From contig DS999405.1 in NCBI GenBank assembly GCA_000158155.1, forward strand, positions 381,811 to 445,810: DNA of 64,000 bases, in the 5' to 3' direction. Source of the DNA: a gamma proteobacterium NOR5-3 (GTDB lineage: Bacteria > Pseudomonadota > Gammaproteobacteria > Pseudomonadales > Halieaceae). Position 1 is the first letter of the stretch. Every line of letters starts with the position of its first letter. A model generated the notes under the pieces. It was given only the letters and a program-made list of their open reading frames with translations. It made no database searches and was not told the DNA's origin. Of this stretch, positions 1-8,668 are shown piece after piece. The translations under genes were made by a program, and so were the position numbers.

Positions 1-1739
1 AAATCAATACCTTCGTGATACCAGCGCATGAGTGTTTCCTGCGCGCTGCCCTGAATGTAGGGAACATGGATAAAGATGCGATCACGCTGGCCGATGCGAT
101 CAAGACGTCCAATGCGCTGCTCCAACTGATCCGGATGCTCGGGCAGGTCGAACAGTATGAGATGTTGGGCGAACTGAAAATTCCGACCCTCGCCGCCAAT
201 CTCCGAGCAGATCAGGGCCTGAGCCCCCTGCTCCTGCTCGGCAAAATAGGCCGCTGCGCGATCGCGCTCGACAAGACTCAGCTGTTCGTGAAAGGCAGCG
301 GAGCGAATGCCCGCACGAAGCTGCAGATAGCTCTCCAGCGCCAGAGCGGTTTCTGCCTTGGCGCAGATCACCAGAACTTTTTCCGGTCGCAGTGATTTGA
401 GCTGCGCGACGAGCCAGGCTACCCGGGGATCTTCTTGAAGCCATTGTTCCGTGTTGATGTGCAGATCTGGATACAGGTCTGCATAGAGTGGGTTGTCTAC
501 GGCCGGCAGTGGATGGGGCAGCATTTCCCGCGCAGGAAATCCGCCGACGCTGGCCCGGGCGTTGCGAAACAACACGCGCCCCGTGCCATAGCGATCCAGC
601 AGGGCGGCAATCTGGCTTTGCGCCGATGCAGCCGGATCGATATCTGCAGGGAGGCCCTCGGCGGGCTCTCCCTGATCCAGGGCATCGATAAGCGCGCTCC
701 AGCGTTTGTATTGCGATTCTTCTTCAACAAACGCCGGGAAATCATGAAAACGTTCCGGGTCAAGTAATGACAGTCGCGCGAAGTGCGCCTCCTGCCCGAC
801 CTGCTCGGGAGTCGCGGTGAGTAACAGAAGTCCTGGAACCTGTGCTGCCATGGTTTGTAAAAACTCGAATTCTTCGCTGGCGGCCTCTGCACTCCAGGCA
901 AGGCGATGCACCTCATCTACGATAAGCATGTCCCAGTCAGCGGCGAGCGCCAAAGCCCGGGCATTGGGGTCCAGGAACAACGATGTTGCACAAAGTACCA
1001 ACTGTTCTTCTTCGAAGGCGTTGATGCCGTCGCCGGCCTCCTGAAGTCTCGACTCATCAAAGAGGGCGAATTGAAGATTAAAACGTCGGCGCATTTCCAC
1101 CAGCCACTGAAACTGCAGGGACTCCGGGACCATAATGAGAACGCGGCGGCTGTCTCCACTGAGTAGCTGGCGATGCAAAATCATGCCCGCTTCGATGGTT
1201 TTTCCCAGGCCGACCTCGTCGGCGAGGAGCACCCTCGGTGCATGACGTTTACCGACTTCGTTAGCGACATAAAGCTGATGCGGCAACAGCGCGGTGCGGG
1301 TGCCCAGGAGTCCCCGAAGGCCGCTTTGCTGTAACTCATGGAGGTGGTTGCAGGTTTGCAGGCGCAGGGCAAAGGCCGCATGACTGTCGATCTGACTGGC
1401 AAGCAGGCGCTGTCGGGGTGTTGCCAGATCGATGTGATCATCGAGATCGAGCTCGGCGACCAACTCACGCTGCCCGTCGTTGGCAACCTCGTACATTAAC
1501 AACGACTGCTCTTCATGAACGGCAAGCACCTGAAGTTTGCGTCCATCCCGGGTGTGCAGGGAGTCGCCTTCGCGGAGCTTTACCCGGGTCAGTGGCGCAT
1601 TTTCGGTGGCGTAAGTACGCTCTTCCTCCACGGCGGGAAAATGCACGCTCACTCGCCGTCCGTCCAGCTCGACAACAATCCCCAGTCCCAGCTCACTATC
1701 GGCATGACTCAGCCAGCGTTGCCCAATTGCGTAGCTCAT
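1..1739 (-). CDS. rapA: RNA polymerase-associated ATPase RapA (partial, C-terminus outside window)
   Basis: SWI2/SNF2-family ATPase that binds RNA polymerase and helps recycle it after termination. The reading frame is open from the ATG at 1739 to the window edge, giving about 579 residues of a protein usually near 950. Visible in order are an N-terminal Tudor-like region starting MSYAIGQRWLSHADSELG, Walker A (ADEVGLGKTIEAG), the DEVH box (MLIVDEVHRL), a TATPE motif, and helicase motif VI (QRIGRLDRIGQ) close to the edge. The start codon overlaps the tatD stop (ATGA shared at 1736-1739), so the two genes are probably translationally coupled. The identification rests on the ordered helicase motifs and the RapA-type N-terminus. 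Confidence 0.95.
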   Translation of the reverse strand, partial: MSYAIGQRWLSHADSELGLGIVVELDGRRVSVHFPAVEEERTYATENAPLTRVKLREGDSLHTRDGRKLQVLAVHEEQSLLMYEVANDGQRELVAELDLDDHIDLATPRQRLLASQIDSHAAFALRLQTCNHLHELQQSGLRGLLGTRTALLPHQLYVANEVGKRHAPRVLLADEVGLGKTIEAGMILHRQLLSGDSRRVLIMVPESLQFQWLVEMRRRFNLQFALFDESRLQEAGDGINAFEEEQLVLCATSLFLDPNARALALAADWDMLIVDEVHRLAWSAEAASEEFEFLQTMAAQVPGLLLLTATPEQVGQEAHFARLSLLDPERFHDFPAFVEEESQYKRWSALIDALDQGEPAEGLPADIDPAASAQSQIAALLDRYGTGRVLFRNARASVGGFPAREMLPHPLPAVDNPLYADLYPDLHINTEQWLQEDPRVAWLVAQLKSLRPEKVLVICAKAETALALESYLQLRAGIRSAAFHEQLSLVERDRAAAYFAEQEQGAQALICSEIGGEGRNFQFAQHLILFDLPEHPDQLEQRIGRLDRIGQRDRIFIHVPYIQGSAQETLMRWYHEGID

Positions 1740-2566
1740 GGCGTGGTGTTCTCCTCTGTGCCCAAAAAGAACAACGCTTCACTGTTGGCAAAACACTGGC
1801 TCAGAAGCTCCTCAATGGGTAAGCCCTTTATCTCGGCAACTTTCTCAGCAACAAAGGGAATGTATCTCGGACCATTGCTGCGTCCCCGGTAGGGCTCAGG
1901 AGTGAGATAGGGGGCATCTGTTTCCAGCAGTAATTGGTTTACCGGGGTCAGTGCAACAGCGTCCCGGACATTATCGGCGCGGTTGAAGGTGACCATGCCA
2001 TTAAAGCCGAGCATAAAACCAGATTCCAAAGCGAATTCGGCGAGAGATAGTCCGGAACTGAAGCTGTGAATGACGCCTCGCTTTGGCAGGCTGTGCAAAT
2101 GCTCACTTAATATCGCCTGCATGTCCTCATCGGCATCCCGGCTGTGAATGACCACGGGAAGATCGCAGTCTGCGGCAATCGCCAGTTGATCAGCGAACAC
2201 TTTTCGCTGCACAGCCCGGTCAGCGTGATCATAAAAATAATCGAGGCCTATCTCGCCAATGGCCACGACTTTGGACTCGGTGGCTCCCTGGCGTATTAGG
2301 CTATCCACGTCCCGGGTATACGCCTCTGCCTCATGGGGATGTATACCCTGGGTGCAGAATACCCGGTCCTCGCGTCGCGCTATCTCCTGGACGGTCACAA
2401 GATTCGATGGACTCACGGCGATGGTAATGATGCGTTCTACGCCCACGTCGCGCGCCGCCTGCAGTTCTTCGGCAAGGGCATCGGCTTCCAGGTAGTCGAG
2501 GTGGCAATGAGTCTCGATAATAGGATGCGCGAAGCGCGGGATATCCCGGCGTTGTTTTTTGCTCAT
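1736..2566 (-). CDS. tatD: TatD-family metal-dependent deoxyribonuclease
   Basis: 276-residue TIM-barrel metallo-hydrolase of the TatD/YcfH family, cytoplasmic, with 3'-5' exonuclease or DNase activity in characterised members. Seen are the N-terminal metal ligands H-x-H in ETHCHLD, the GEIGLDYFYD segment, the VVIHSRDADED motif, a late histidine in GVIHSFSSG, and LLLETDAPYLTPEPYRGRSN near the C-terminus. These are all family hallmarks. The length matches the family (about 260). Its stop overlaps the rapA start. Which TatD paralogue this is (TatD, YcfH or YjjV) cannot be settled from the sequence alone. Confidence 0.92.
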   Translation of the reverse strand: MSKKQRRDIPRFAHPIIETHCHLDYLEADALAEELQAARDVGVERIITIAVSPSNLVTVQEIARREDRVFCTQGIHPHEAEAYTRDVDSLIRQGATESKVVAIGEIGLDYFYDHADRAVQRKVFADQLAIAADCDLPVVIHSRDADEDMQAILSEHLHSLPKRGVIHSFSSGLSLAEFALESGFMLGFNGMVTFNRADNVRDAVALTPVNQLLLETDAPYLTPEPYRGRSNGPRYIPFVAEKVAEIKGLPIEELLSQCFANSEALFFLGTEENTTP

Positions 2567-2617
2567 AGGAGTTCAGAAGGTGTGTCAGGCATAAAGTTAG
2601 GTCATTATATCGACTCT

Positions 2618-3904
2618 ATGCGCCTATTGCCGTCACTCATCTTTGTAAAGCTGCTACTGGTAGCGATCTGTTCCCAGGGCGCAGCGGAGCCCTATGGCAA
2701 ATATTTTGTGGAGTCGGGCGCAGACTGGCCTGAAACCGCAGGTTCAGGCGCAGCGGCTACCCTGTCACCCCCCCTGTCTGAATCCGCGGCGCGAGAGCTT
2801 GCCCGCGCAATCAACGAGCGGTTAACAGAGCAGGAGTTCCGCGATGGACCCTATGCTATGGGGCTGGCGGAAACTTTGGATGAACTGGCTCGAGCGCAGG
2901 AAGCGGCGGGGGCGGTGGAGGATGCCAGGCGCAGCCGGGAAAGGGCGCTGCATTTGATCCGGGTGAATGAAGGGCTCTACAGCGCATCTCAAAGGCCTAT
3001 TCTCCAGGCGATATTGGATAGTTTGCGGCGCGAGGAGGATTTCGCTGCCCTGGATGAGCGGTATGATTACTTTTTCCGTCTCTATGGCTCGGGGCAGCCG
3101 CCTTGGAACGACTTGCGGTGGCGTGCAGCGATGGAGTATCTGCGCTGGCAGCGGGAGGCCCTGCGCCGGGGTCTGGACGGCGATCCCATGCCTCGCTTAC
3201 TCCGCTTGCATGGACTGCATGAAGACCTTCTTGAGGAGTTGAGGTTGCAGGCCGAGGGACCGGATTTCCGGCTTTTAGCTGAGGCAGTCCATAGTCAGCT
3301 TAAAACCTTTTATCTCATTGAAGACCTGATACAACCCCAGCCGTTGTTCAGAGACCAACGTAATGGCTTTTATCGTTCCGAGGATCCTCGGGACTTTAAC
3401 CTGCTGCAGGAGCGACTTGAGAACCTGCAACGCACGCTCCGGGGGGCCGGGCGTAGTCTCATTGAGGAGTTACTGACCGTAATACCCCCGCAGGCGCCGG
3501 AAGTTCGAGCAGAAGCGTTATTGGCGCTTGCTGATTGGCTGCAGTGGCATGGTAGTACCCGCGAGGCGAGTGCTCTTTACGAAAGTCTTTGGGCGGAGTT
3601 GCATAGTCAGGGTCTGCAGCAACTGGCGCTTAACTGGTTCTCCAGGCCCGTGCCGTTGCCTGACAACGGCGTATTTTTTCCGTCGGGCCCGAAGGGTGGT
3701 GACGGCCCCATGGCGGTCCTCTTGACGGTTCGGGACAACGGCCGAGCCTCGGCGGACGTGACAACGCTGGCAGAACGCTGGCAGGGATCCGCGATACGGC
3801 TTAAGCGCTACATTGCGGCGACCCGATTCAGGCCGGTGGTAGAAAACGGCCGCGTAACGGCCGTAGAGAATGTTCCTGCGAGTTACTTATTGTTCAGACC
3901 CTAG
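2618..3904 (+). CDS. Exported protein of unknown function with TPR-like helices and a TonB-C-like end
   Basis: 428 residues from the ATG at 2618, chosen because it opens with a clear signal peptide (MRLLPSLIFVKLLLVAICSQGAAEP). The frame stays open upstream to 2333, but that part overlaps tatD. After the signal come long amphipathic helices rich in Glu, Arg and Leu. The stretch around residues 80-150 (ETLDELARAQEAAGAVEDA) looks like tetratricopeptide repeats. The last 60 residues (RDNGRASADV then RYIAATRFRPVVENGRV) resemble the beta-strand, helix, beta-strand layout of TonB C-terminal domains, where xRFRPxxxxG is common. It is probably periplasmic. It diverges from tatD and converges with the methyltransferase gene 11 bp away. 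No function can be assigned. Confidence 0.8.
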   Translation: MRLLPSLIFVKLLLVAICSQGAAEPYGKYFVESGADWPETAGSGAAATLSPPLSESAARELARAINERLTEQEFRDGPYAMGLAETLDELARAQEAAGAVEDARRSRERALHLIRVNEGLYSASQRPILQAILDSLRREEDFAALDERYDYFFRLYGSGQPPWNDLRWRAAMEYLRWQREALRRGLDGDPMPRLLRLHGLHEDLLEELRLQAEGPDFRLLAEAVHSQLKTFYLIEDLIQPQPLFRDQRNGFYRSEDPRDFNLLQERLENLQRTLRGAGRSLIEELLTVIPPQAPEVRAEALLALADWLQWHGSTREASALYESLWAELHSQGLQQLALNWFSRPVPLPDNGVFFPSGPKGGDGPMAVLLTVRDNGRASADVTTLAERWQGSAIRLKRYIAATRFRPVVENGRVTAVENVPASYLLFRP

Positions 3905-3915
3905 CGCTTTGCGCA

Positions 3916-4530
3916 CTAGTAATTATTGATGACCAGCAGCGCTCCGCTTGTCGCGAGGCTGCCCTTGGTCTGCCACTCCAGAACCTCACCACCATGTCGC
4001 TCTACGCAGCGTTGCGCCATTTCGTGGAATGTAGGGCGTTCCGGGTCGCCGATGATGATGCGCTTCACGCCGGCTTTAATAGCGCGGTTGACGAGATTAG
4101 TGACCGGTGCGACGAGTTCATCCCAGAAGCAGACATCGGCGGCAATGAGCGTGTCATAGCCGCTGAGAAACTTTCCGTTGAGTGCCTCGAAACGCGCTAC
4201 CCGGGACTCGGTACTGACGCCATTGAGCGCTGCGGTCACGTCCAGAAACGGGAACACGTTGGGGTCGGCGTCCACCGAAGTGACCTGCGCTCCAAACTGC
4301 TTGGCGCACCAAATGCCGGCGATGCCCCAGCCACAGCCGGCGTCTAAGACCCGCTGTGGAGCGGGATCCGCGTTTTTGTGTAGATAATCAATAACCAGAC
4401 AACTGGATTTCCAAAGCTTGTTGCCGTGGATGGACGGTGCATCCTGCTCACGTTTGGTTCTGCGAATCTCCGGATGACTGGACGTGGGCAGTACCACGCC
4501 TCGAAAGCGGTGTTGTTTGAGGGCGGCCAC
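3916..4530 (-). CDS. Class I SAM-dependent methyltransferase
   Basis: 204 residues with a GTG start at 4530, only 2 nt after the stop of the cold-shock-domain gene upstream, so the two are probably co-transcribed. It has a Rossmann-fold SAM site: motif I VLDAGCGWGIAGIWCA at about residues 60-75, followed by an acidic residue ending beta-2 (VTSVDADPNVF), then LIAADVCFWDELV as motif IV. The overall pattern resembles the methyltransferase_16 / nicotinamide N-methyltransferase-like group, whose members often methylate protein lysines. The substrate is unknown. The reverse strand shows only broken shadow frames. Confidence 0.8.
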   Translation of the reverse strand: MAALKQHRFRGVVLPTSSHPEIRRTKREQDAPSIHGNKLWKSSCLVIDYLHKNADPAPQRVLDAGCGWGIAGIWCAKQFGAQVTSVDADPNVFPFLDVTAALNGVSTESRVARFEALNGKFLSGYDTLIAADVCFWDELVAPVTNLVNRAIKAGVKRIIIGDPERPTFHEMAQRCVERHGGEVLEWQTKGSLATSGALLVINNY

Positions 4531-4532
4531 GT

Positions 4533-5048
4533 TTAGTCGATAGCCTCTACTTCTTCGGCTTGCGGGCCTTTATCGGTGGTGACTACACGATACTTCACCG
4601 CTGCGCCGTCGCGAAGACTGCGGCGGCCTTCTCCGACAATAGATCGATGGTGCACAAAAATTTCGTCGCCATTCTCCCGAATGATAAAGCCAAAGCCCTT
4701 GGTGCCATTGAACCACTTCACGGTGCCGTTCTCGGGCTTCCCGGTGGACTTTGTGGCAACCTTGCTGGCTTTCTGCTCGGGCTTTCTATCCGGTTTTTTC
4801 TCAGCTTTCGGCTTTCTACTGCTTTTTGCCTTGGTGCCAGCGGGCTTCGCTGGTGTGACCGTATTGTCGGCGTTCAGGCTGGCGGGCATGGGTAGTGCGC
4901 GATGGCTCAGCAAGACCGCAAGAACCGCTGCTATTGCTGCGGCCGGAAAAAGACTGCCTATGGTGTGGCTCTCGTAGAATGTTGTTGCGGCAGCTGAAAC
5001 TGCCAGTGCTGAAAGTAGGGCGATCAGCACTTTGCCTGGAATAGACAT
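4533..5048 (-). CDS. Membrane-anchored cold-shock-domain protein
   Basis: 171 residues with a good ribosome site (AAGGAG, 4 nt before ATG). Two hydrophobic segments lie at about residues 6-22 and 30-47. They are followed by a roughly 50-residue Lys/Pro/Ala-rich linker (KPKAEKKPDRKPEQKASK) and a C-terminal cold-shock domain at about 105-171. The domain keeps both RNA-binding motifs, KGFGFI (RNP1) and EIFVHH (RNP2). This order is the reverse of the commoner CSD-DUF1294 proteins, which have the CSD first and the membrane part last. It lies just downstream of a stand-alone CspA-type gene and its CSD is similar, suggesting duplication followed by fusion to an anchor. It may hold RNA or single-stranded DNA near the inner membrane; that is inference. 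Confidence 0.88.
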   Translation of the reverse strand: MSIPGKVLIALLSALAVSAAATTFYESHTIGSLFPAAAIAAVLAVLLSHRALPMPASLNADNTVTPAKPAGTKAKSSRKPKAEKKPDRKPEQKASKVATKSTGKPENGTVKWFNGTKGFGFIIRENGDEIFVHHRSIVGEGRRSLRDGAAVKYRVVTTDKGPQAEEVEAID

Positions 5049-5070
5049 GAGACTCCTTAAAGTGAAGGTG

Positions 5071-5090
5071 GTCGCCCCCTGGGGGGCGAG
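5071..5090 (-). terminator. GC hairpin between the two cold-shock genes
   Basis: The perfect inverted repeat CGCCCCCTGGGGGGCG (5073-5088) lies directly after the cspA-type stop codon and before the ribosome site of the membrane-anchored CSD gene. No T-run follows on the minus strand, so it is more likely an mRNA stabiliser or partial attenuator than a full intrinsic terminator. Confidence 0.4.
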
Positions 5091-5093
5091 TAA

Positions 5094-5306
5094 CTAAATT
5101 TTGGCGACGTCTTCTGCCTGAAGACCTTTCGGACCTTCAGTTAATGTGAACTCGACCTCTTCGCCTTCATTGAGGGTTCGAAAGCCATCACCCACAATAG
5201 AACGGAAATGCACGAAGACATCTCCGTCAAAACTTTCGCCGGTGATAAATCCAAATCCCTTGGCATTGTTAAACCATTTAACCGTGCCGCTGCTCTTTTC
5301 GCTCAT
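5094..5306 (-). CDS. CspA-family cold-shock protein
   Basis: 70-residue single cold-shock domain (OB fold), a cytoplasmic nucleic-acid chaperone that melts mRNA structure. RNP1 is KGFGFITG and RNP2 is DVFVHF. The N-terminal [11 protein letters not shown] and the C-terminal [10 protein letters not shown] are standard for the family. The ribosome site AGGAAGG lies 5 nt before the ATG. Length is normal (CspA proteins have 65-73 residues). Whether it is cold-induced cannot be told; the leader visible here is short (valS ends at 5354) and shows no obvious long 5' structure. Confidence 0.95.
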   Translation of the reverse strand: MSEKSSGTVKWFNNAKGFGFITGESFDGDVFVHFRSIVGDGFRTLNEGEEVEFTLTEGPKGLQAEDVAKI

Positions 5307-5353
5307 GGAACCTTCCTCGGTATTACATTTTTTAAGCTGACTCTGTGGTCAGT

Positions 5354-8119
5354 CTATGCGGGGATATTACCTAACTGCTCTCGTTGCAGCAGCAGTTTTT
5401 CGAGAGAGGTCTGCTGAAAACGCAGTTTCTCCTCTTCTTTTGCCACCACTTCTGCGGGTGCTTTAGCGACGAAGCCCGCATTGTTGAGCTTTCCCTCGAT
5501 TCGTTTTAACTCGCCCCGCAGTTTTTCGATCTCCTTGTCCAGGCGGGCAAGCTCCGCGTCCCGGTCAATGATGTCCGCAAGAGGGACAAGAATCTCAAGC
5601 TTGCCGCACAGACCTGTCGCACTGGCAGGTGCTTCTCCCTCGAGCCACTGGATGGAGGCGAGTCCGGCAAGCTGCTTCAGCTGCGCTTGCAGTGTGTCTA
5701 TACGGAGCGGGTCCTTTGGGCTTCCCTCGCGCAGTAACACCGGGAGACGTTTGCCCGGCGGTATATTCATCTCTCCGCGAATAGTGCGTACCGCAAGCGC
5801 AAAGCTCTTTAGCCACTCAATATCGGCGATGGCCCGCTCGTCTATGCGCGACGGGTCTTCCCGGGGGAACTCCTGGAGCATGATTGTGGGGCCGGTGGCT
5901 CCGGCAAGCGGGGCCACACTCTGCCAGATCTCTTCGGTGATGTACGGCATCAGCGGGTGCAACGCTCGAAGGCTTTGCTCCAGAGTGCGAATCAAGGTCC
6001 TTCGCGTGCCTCTTGCCGCCGCCGGGTCGCTCTCGTCTCTCAGGGAGACTTTTGATAACTCCAAATACCAATCGCAGTACTCATTCCATATAAAGTCATA
6101 AAGGCCCTGGGACGCCAAATCAAAGCGGTAGCTGCTCATGGACTTTCTGAGTCGTTCGAGCACGCGCTGCAACTCGCTCTCTATCCAGCGTTCTGATGGC
6201 CCCAGAGTTACGGGCAATTCGGCATCGAGCCCGCAGTCTTGGCCCTCACAGTTCATGAGCACATAGCGTGCGGCGTTCCATATCTTGTTGCAGAAGTTTC
6301 TGAATCCTTCGATGCGGCCAATATCGAACTTGATATCGCGCCCGGTGGCTGCCAGCGAATAGAAAGTGAAACGCAGGGCATCGGTACCATAGGCGTTAAT
6401 CCCATCAGGAAACTGCCGCTGTGTGGCCTCGCGAATACGCTGGGCCTGCTGGGGCTGCATCAGTCCCGAGGTGCGCTTTTCTATCAGGGAATGCAGGTCA
6501 ATGCCGTCGATGAGATCAATGGGGTCCAGCACATTGCCTTTGGACTTTGACATCTTCTGGCCTTCGGCGTCACGCACGAGACCATGCACGTAGACCTGCT
6601 TGAAGGGGACCTCACCTCGAAGATGCAGTGTCATCATGATCATCCGGGCAACCCAGAAAAAGATGATGTCAAAGCCGGTAACCAGAACACTGGTGGGGTG
6701 ATAGCGTTGGAGCATCTCCGTGTCTTGTGGCCAGCCCAGAGTGCTGAAAGTCCATAGGGCAGAAGAAAACCAGGTATCCAGAACGTCTTCGTCCTGATGG
6801 AGTGGCAGTGTCTCGTCCAGTCCGTGCTCTGCGCGCACGGCGGCCTCGTCAGTACCTACGTAAATATTGCCCTGGGCATCAAACCACGCCGGGATGCGGT
6901 GTCCCCACCACAGCTGGCGACTGATGCACCAGTCCTGAATGTCGCGCATCCAGGCGAAATAGGTGTTCTCCCATTGCTTGGGGACGAACTCGATTTGTCC
7001 GCTTTCTACCGCCGCAATAGCGGGTCCCGCTAGCGCCTTGGCGTCTACATACCACTGCTGAGTCAGGTAGGGCTCGATAACGACACCGCTGCGGTCGCCC
7101 CGGGGGACTTTTAAGGTGTGGTCGTCGATTTTCTCCAGGAGACCCAGATGACGCAGATCTTCGATGATCTTTTCCCGGGCGGTGAAACGGTCCATGCCCC
7201 GATAGAATTCCGGCGCCTGATCATTAATCGCGGCATCATCGTCAAGGATGTTCAATAACGGCAAGTCATGCCGTTGGCCCATTTCGTAATCGTTGAAGTC
7301 ATGAGCGGGGGTGATCTTGACACAACCCGTACCAAACTCAGGGTCTACATAGTCGTCGGCGATGATAGGTATTCGTCGATCACACAGTGGCAGGTCAATT
7401 TCCTGGCCAATCAGATGGGTATAGCGCTCGTCATCCGGATGCACCGCAACGGCCGCATCACCGAGCATGGTCTCGGGACGCGTTGTGGCAACGGTAAGGT
7501 GACCCGAGCCATCTGACAGCGGATAGCGCAAGTGCCAGAGCTTGCCTTGCTCCTCTTCAGAAACGACTTCAAGATCAGAGATCGCCGTGTGGAGTGCCGG
7601 ATCCCAATTGACCAGGCGCTGCCCGCGATAGATCAGGCCCTCGCGGTAGAGGCGGATAAAAGTCTCCTGGACGGCCTGGGACAGGCCTTCGTCCATGGTG
7701 AAGCGCTCCCGGGACCAATCAGGTGAAGCGCCCAGTCGACGAAGCTGCTGCGTGATGGTGCCGCCGGAACTTGCTTTCCAGTCCCAGATCTTGTCGATGA
7801 AGGCATCGCGACCTATCTCGTGGCGATCTTTGCCCTCGGCGGCGAGCTGCCGCTCGACGATCATTTGCGTAGCAATGCCCGCATGATCGGTACCCACCTG
7901 CCATAGCGTGTCATAACCGGCCATGCGGTGATAACGGACCAGGGCGTCGATGATGGTCTCCTGAAAACCGTGACCCATGTGCAGGCTACCGGTGACATTG
8001 GGCGGCGGGATCATGATGCAATAGGGCTCGTCGCCGCCTTTGGGGGCAAAGTATCCCGCAGCTTCCCAGCTCTTGTACCAGCGCTGTTCGATGTCTGCAG
8101 GTTGAAATGTCTTGTCCAT
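5354..8119 (-). CDS. valS: Valyl-tRNA synthetase
   Basis: 921 residues; class I aminoacyl-tRNA synthetase that charges tRNA-Val and edits threonine. Seen are the HIGH-type motif in [13 protein letters not shown] (about residue 45), the CP1 editing region with [10 protein letters not shown], the KMSKSKGNV signature (about residue 520), the anticodon-binding helices, and a C-terminal coiled coil ([20 protein letters not shown]) that contacts the tRNA elbow. The start [14 protein letters not shown] is typical. It is slightly shorter than the E. coli enzyme (951). It follows holC on the same strand after a 120-nt gap that holds a probable promoter. Confidence 0.98.
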   Translation of the reverse strand: MDKTFQPADIEQRWYKSWEAAGYFAPKGGDEPYCIMIPPPNVTGSLHMGHGFQETIIDALVRYHRMAGYDTLWQVGTDHAGIATQMIVERQLAAEGKDRHEIGRDAFIDKIWDWKASSGGTITQQLRRLGASPDWSRERFTMDEGLSQAVQETFIRLYREGLIYRGQRLVNWDPALHTAISDLEVVSEEEQGKLWHLRYPLSDGSGHLTVATTRPETMLGDAAVAVHPDDERYTHLIGQEIDLPLCDRRIPIIADDYVDPEFGTGCVKITPAHDFNDYEMGQRHDLPLLNILDDDAAINDQAPEFYRGMDRFTAREKIIEDLRHLGLLEKIDDHTLKVPRGDRSGVVIEPYLTQQWYVDAKALAGPAIAAVESGQIEFVPKQWENTYFAWMRDIQDWCISRQLWWGHRIPAWFDAQGNIYVGTDEAAVRAEHGLDETLPLHQDEDVLDTWFSSALWTFSTLGWPQDTEMLQRYHPTSVLVTGFDIIFFWVARMIMMTLHLRGEVPFKQVYVHGLVRDAEGQKMSKSKGNVLDPIDLIDGIDLHSLIEKRTSGLMQPQQAQRIREATQRQFPDGINAYGTDALRFTFYSLAATGRDIKFDIGRIEGFRNFCNKIWNAARYVLMNCEGQDCGLDAELPVTLGPSERWIESELQRVLERLRKSMSSYRFDLASQGLYDFIWNEYCDWYLELSKVSLRDESDPAAARGTRRTLIRTLEQSLRALHPLMPYITEEIWQSVAPLAGATGPTIMLQEFPREDPSRIDERAIADIEWLKSFALAVRTIRGEMNIPPGKRLPVLLREGSPKDPLRIDTLQAQLKQLAGLASIQWLEGEAPASATGLCGKLEILVPLADIIDRDAELARLDKEIEKLRGELKRIEGKLNNAGFVAKAPAEVVAKEEEKLRFQQTSLEKLLLQREQLGNIPA

Positions 8120-8238
8120 AAGTGGTTTGTCAGTCTCGCGAGATTGGAGCCCAGGCTAAGGGGAAGTTTGATTTTTTTCGCGCGTTTCGAGTGGAATCAG
8201 CGGTCGTTAAACAGAACAGCCTTGGGTGTGAGCGCGCA

Positions 8239-8269
8239 ATTATACGCTGGGGAGCCGGTGTTCTTCCAA
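8239..8269 (-). promoter_or_regulatory. Possible valS promoter
   Basis: On the minus strand a perfect -10 hexamer TATAAT occupies 8239-8244, over the holC stop codon. A TTGGAA element at 8264-8269 could act as -35, though at a long 19-bp spacing. It would start a leader of about 110 nt before valS, in which no further signal was recognised. Confidence 0.4.
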
Positions 8270-8668
8270 CGCATAACCTCGCTCGCGGTAGTGCCGCCAA
8301 GAGTCGCGTAAAGCCTCAAGCCTGGCGGGTTCCTGGTTCACCAGCTCTGCCACCCGCTGAAAGCGGCCGATGAACTGGGGTACGCGGGTTTGTAAGTTGA
8401 TCAGTAAATCATCGTGACCCTGGGGTTCCTGCCCCCAACCTATACAGATCTGCTCTGAAGCATTGTCACTGCAAAGCGCGTGGGGCAGAAAGCTCGCAGG
8501 CCGAAAGGTCCAAAGCAGCTCGTCGAGCTGCCGTGCCTGCTGTTCATTTTCGCTGTTGATAAAGACCCGGTGCCCGCGCTTGTGAGCCTTTTCCGTCAGG
8601 CGAAGGGCCAGGCGCGTACGGCTGTCGGCGTCCGTATTCTCAACGATGTAGAAGCCTACGCGGGTCAA
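8240..8668 (-). CDS. holC: DNA polymerase III chi subunit
   Basis: 142 residues from a TTG at 8668 that overlaps the pepA stop (TTGA, 8665-8668). The start is chosen because MTRVGFYIVEN matches the usual HolC N-terminus (T-R-V-x-F-Y); the frame stays open upstream only inside pepA. HolC links the clamp loader to SSB. Typical features are the RLTEKAHKRGHRVFI segment, LDELLWTFRPASFLPH, and the LLINLQTRVPQFIGRFQRV region. The pepA-holC-valS order is widespread in gammaproteobacteria and supports the call. Confidence 0.92.
   Translation of the reverse strand: MTRVGFYIVENTDADSRTRLALRLTEKAHKRGHRVFINSENEQQARQLDELLWTFRPASFLPHALCSDNASEQICIGWGQEPQGHDDLLINLQTRVPQFIGRFQRVAELVNQEPARLEALRDSWRHYRERGYALEEHRLPSV

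Noticed and set aside
2333-2617. Upstream extension of the exported TPR-like protein
   Set aside because: It runs antisense through tatD and lacks a ribosome site. The ATG at 2618 starts a proper signal peptide.
5338-5352. valS terminator (CTGAC/GTCAG dyad)
   Set aside because: The stem is only 5 bp and the following bases on the minus strand are A-rich, not T-rich.
8120-8239. T-box or other riboswitch in the valS leader
   Set aside because: No T-box sequence or stable terminator/antiterminator pair was seen, and T-boxes are not expected in this group.
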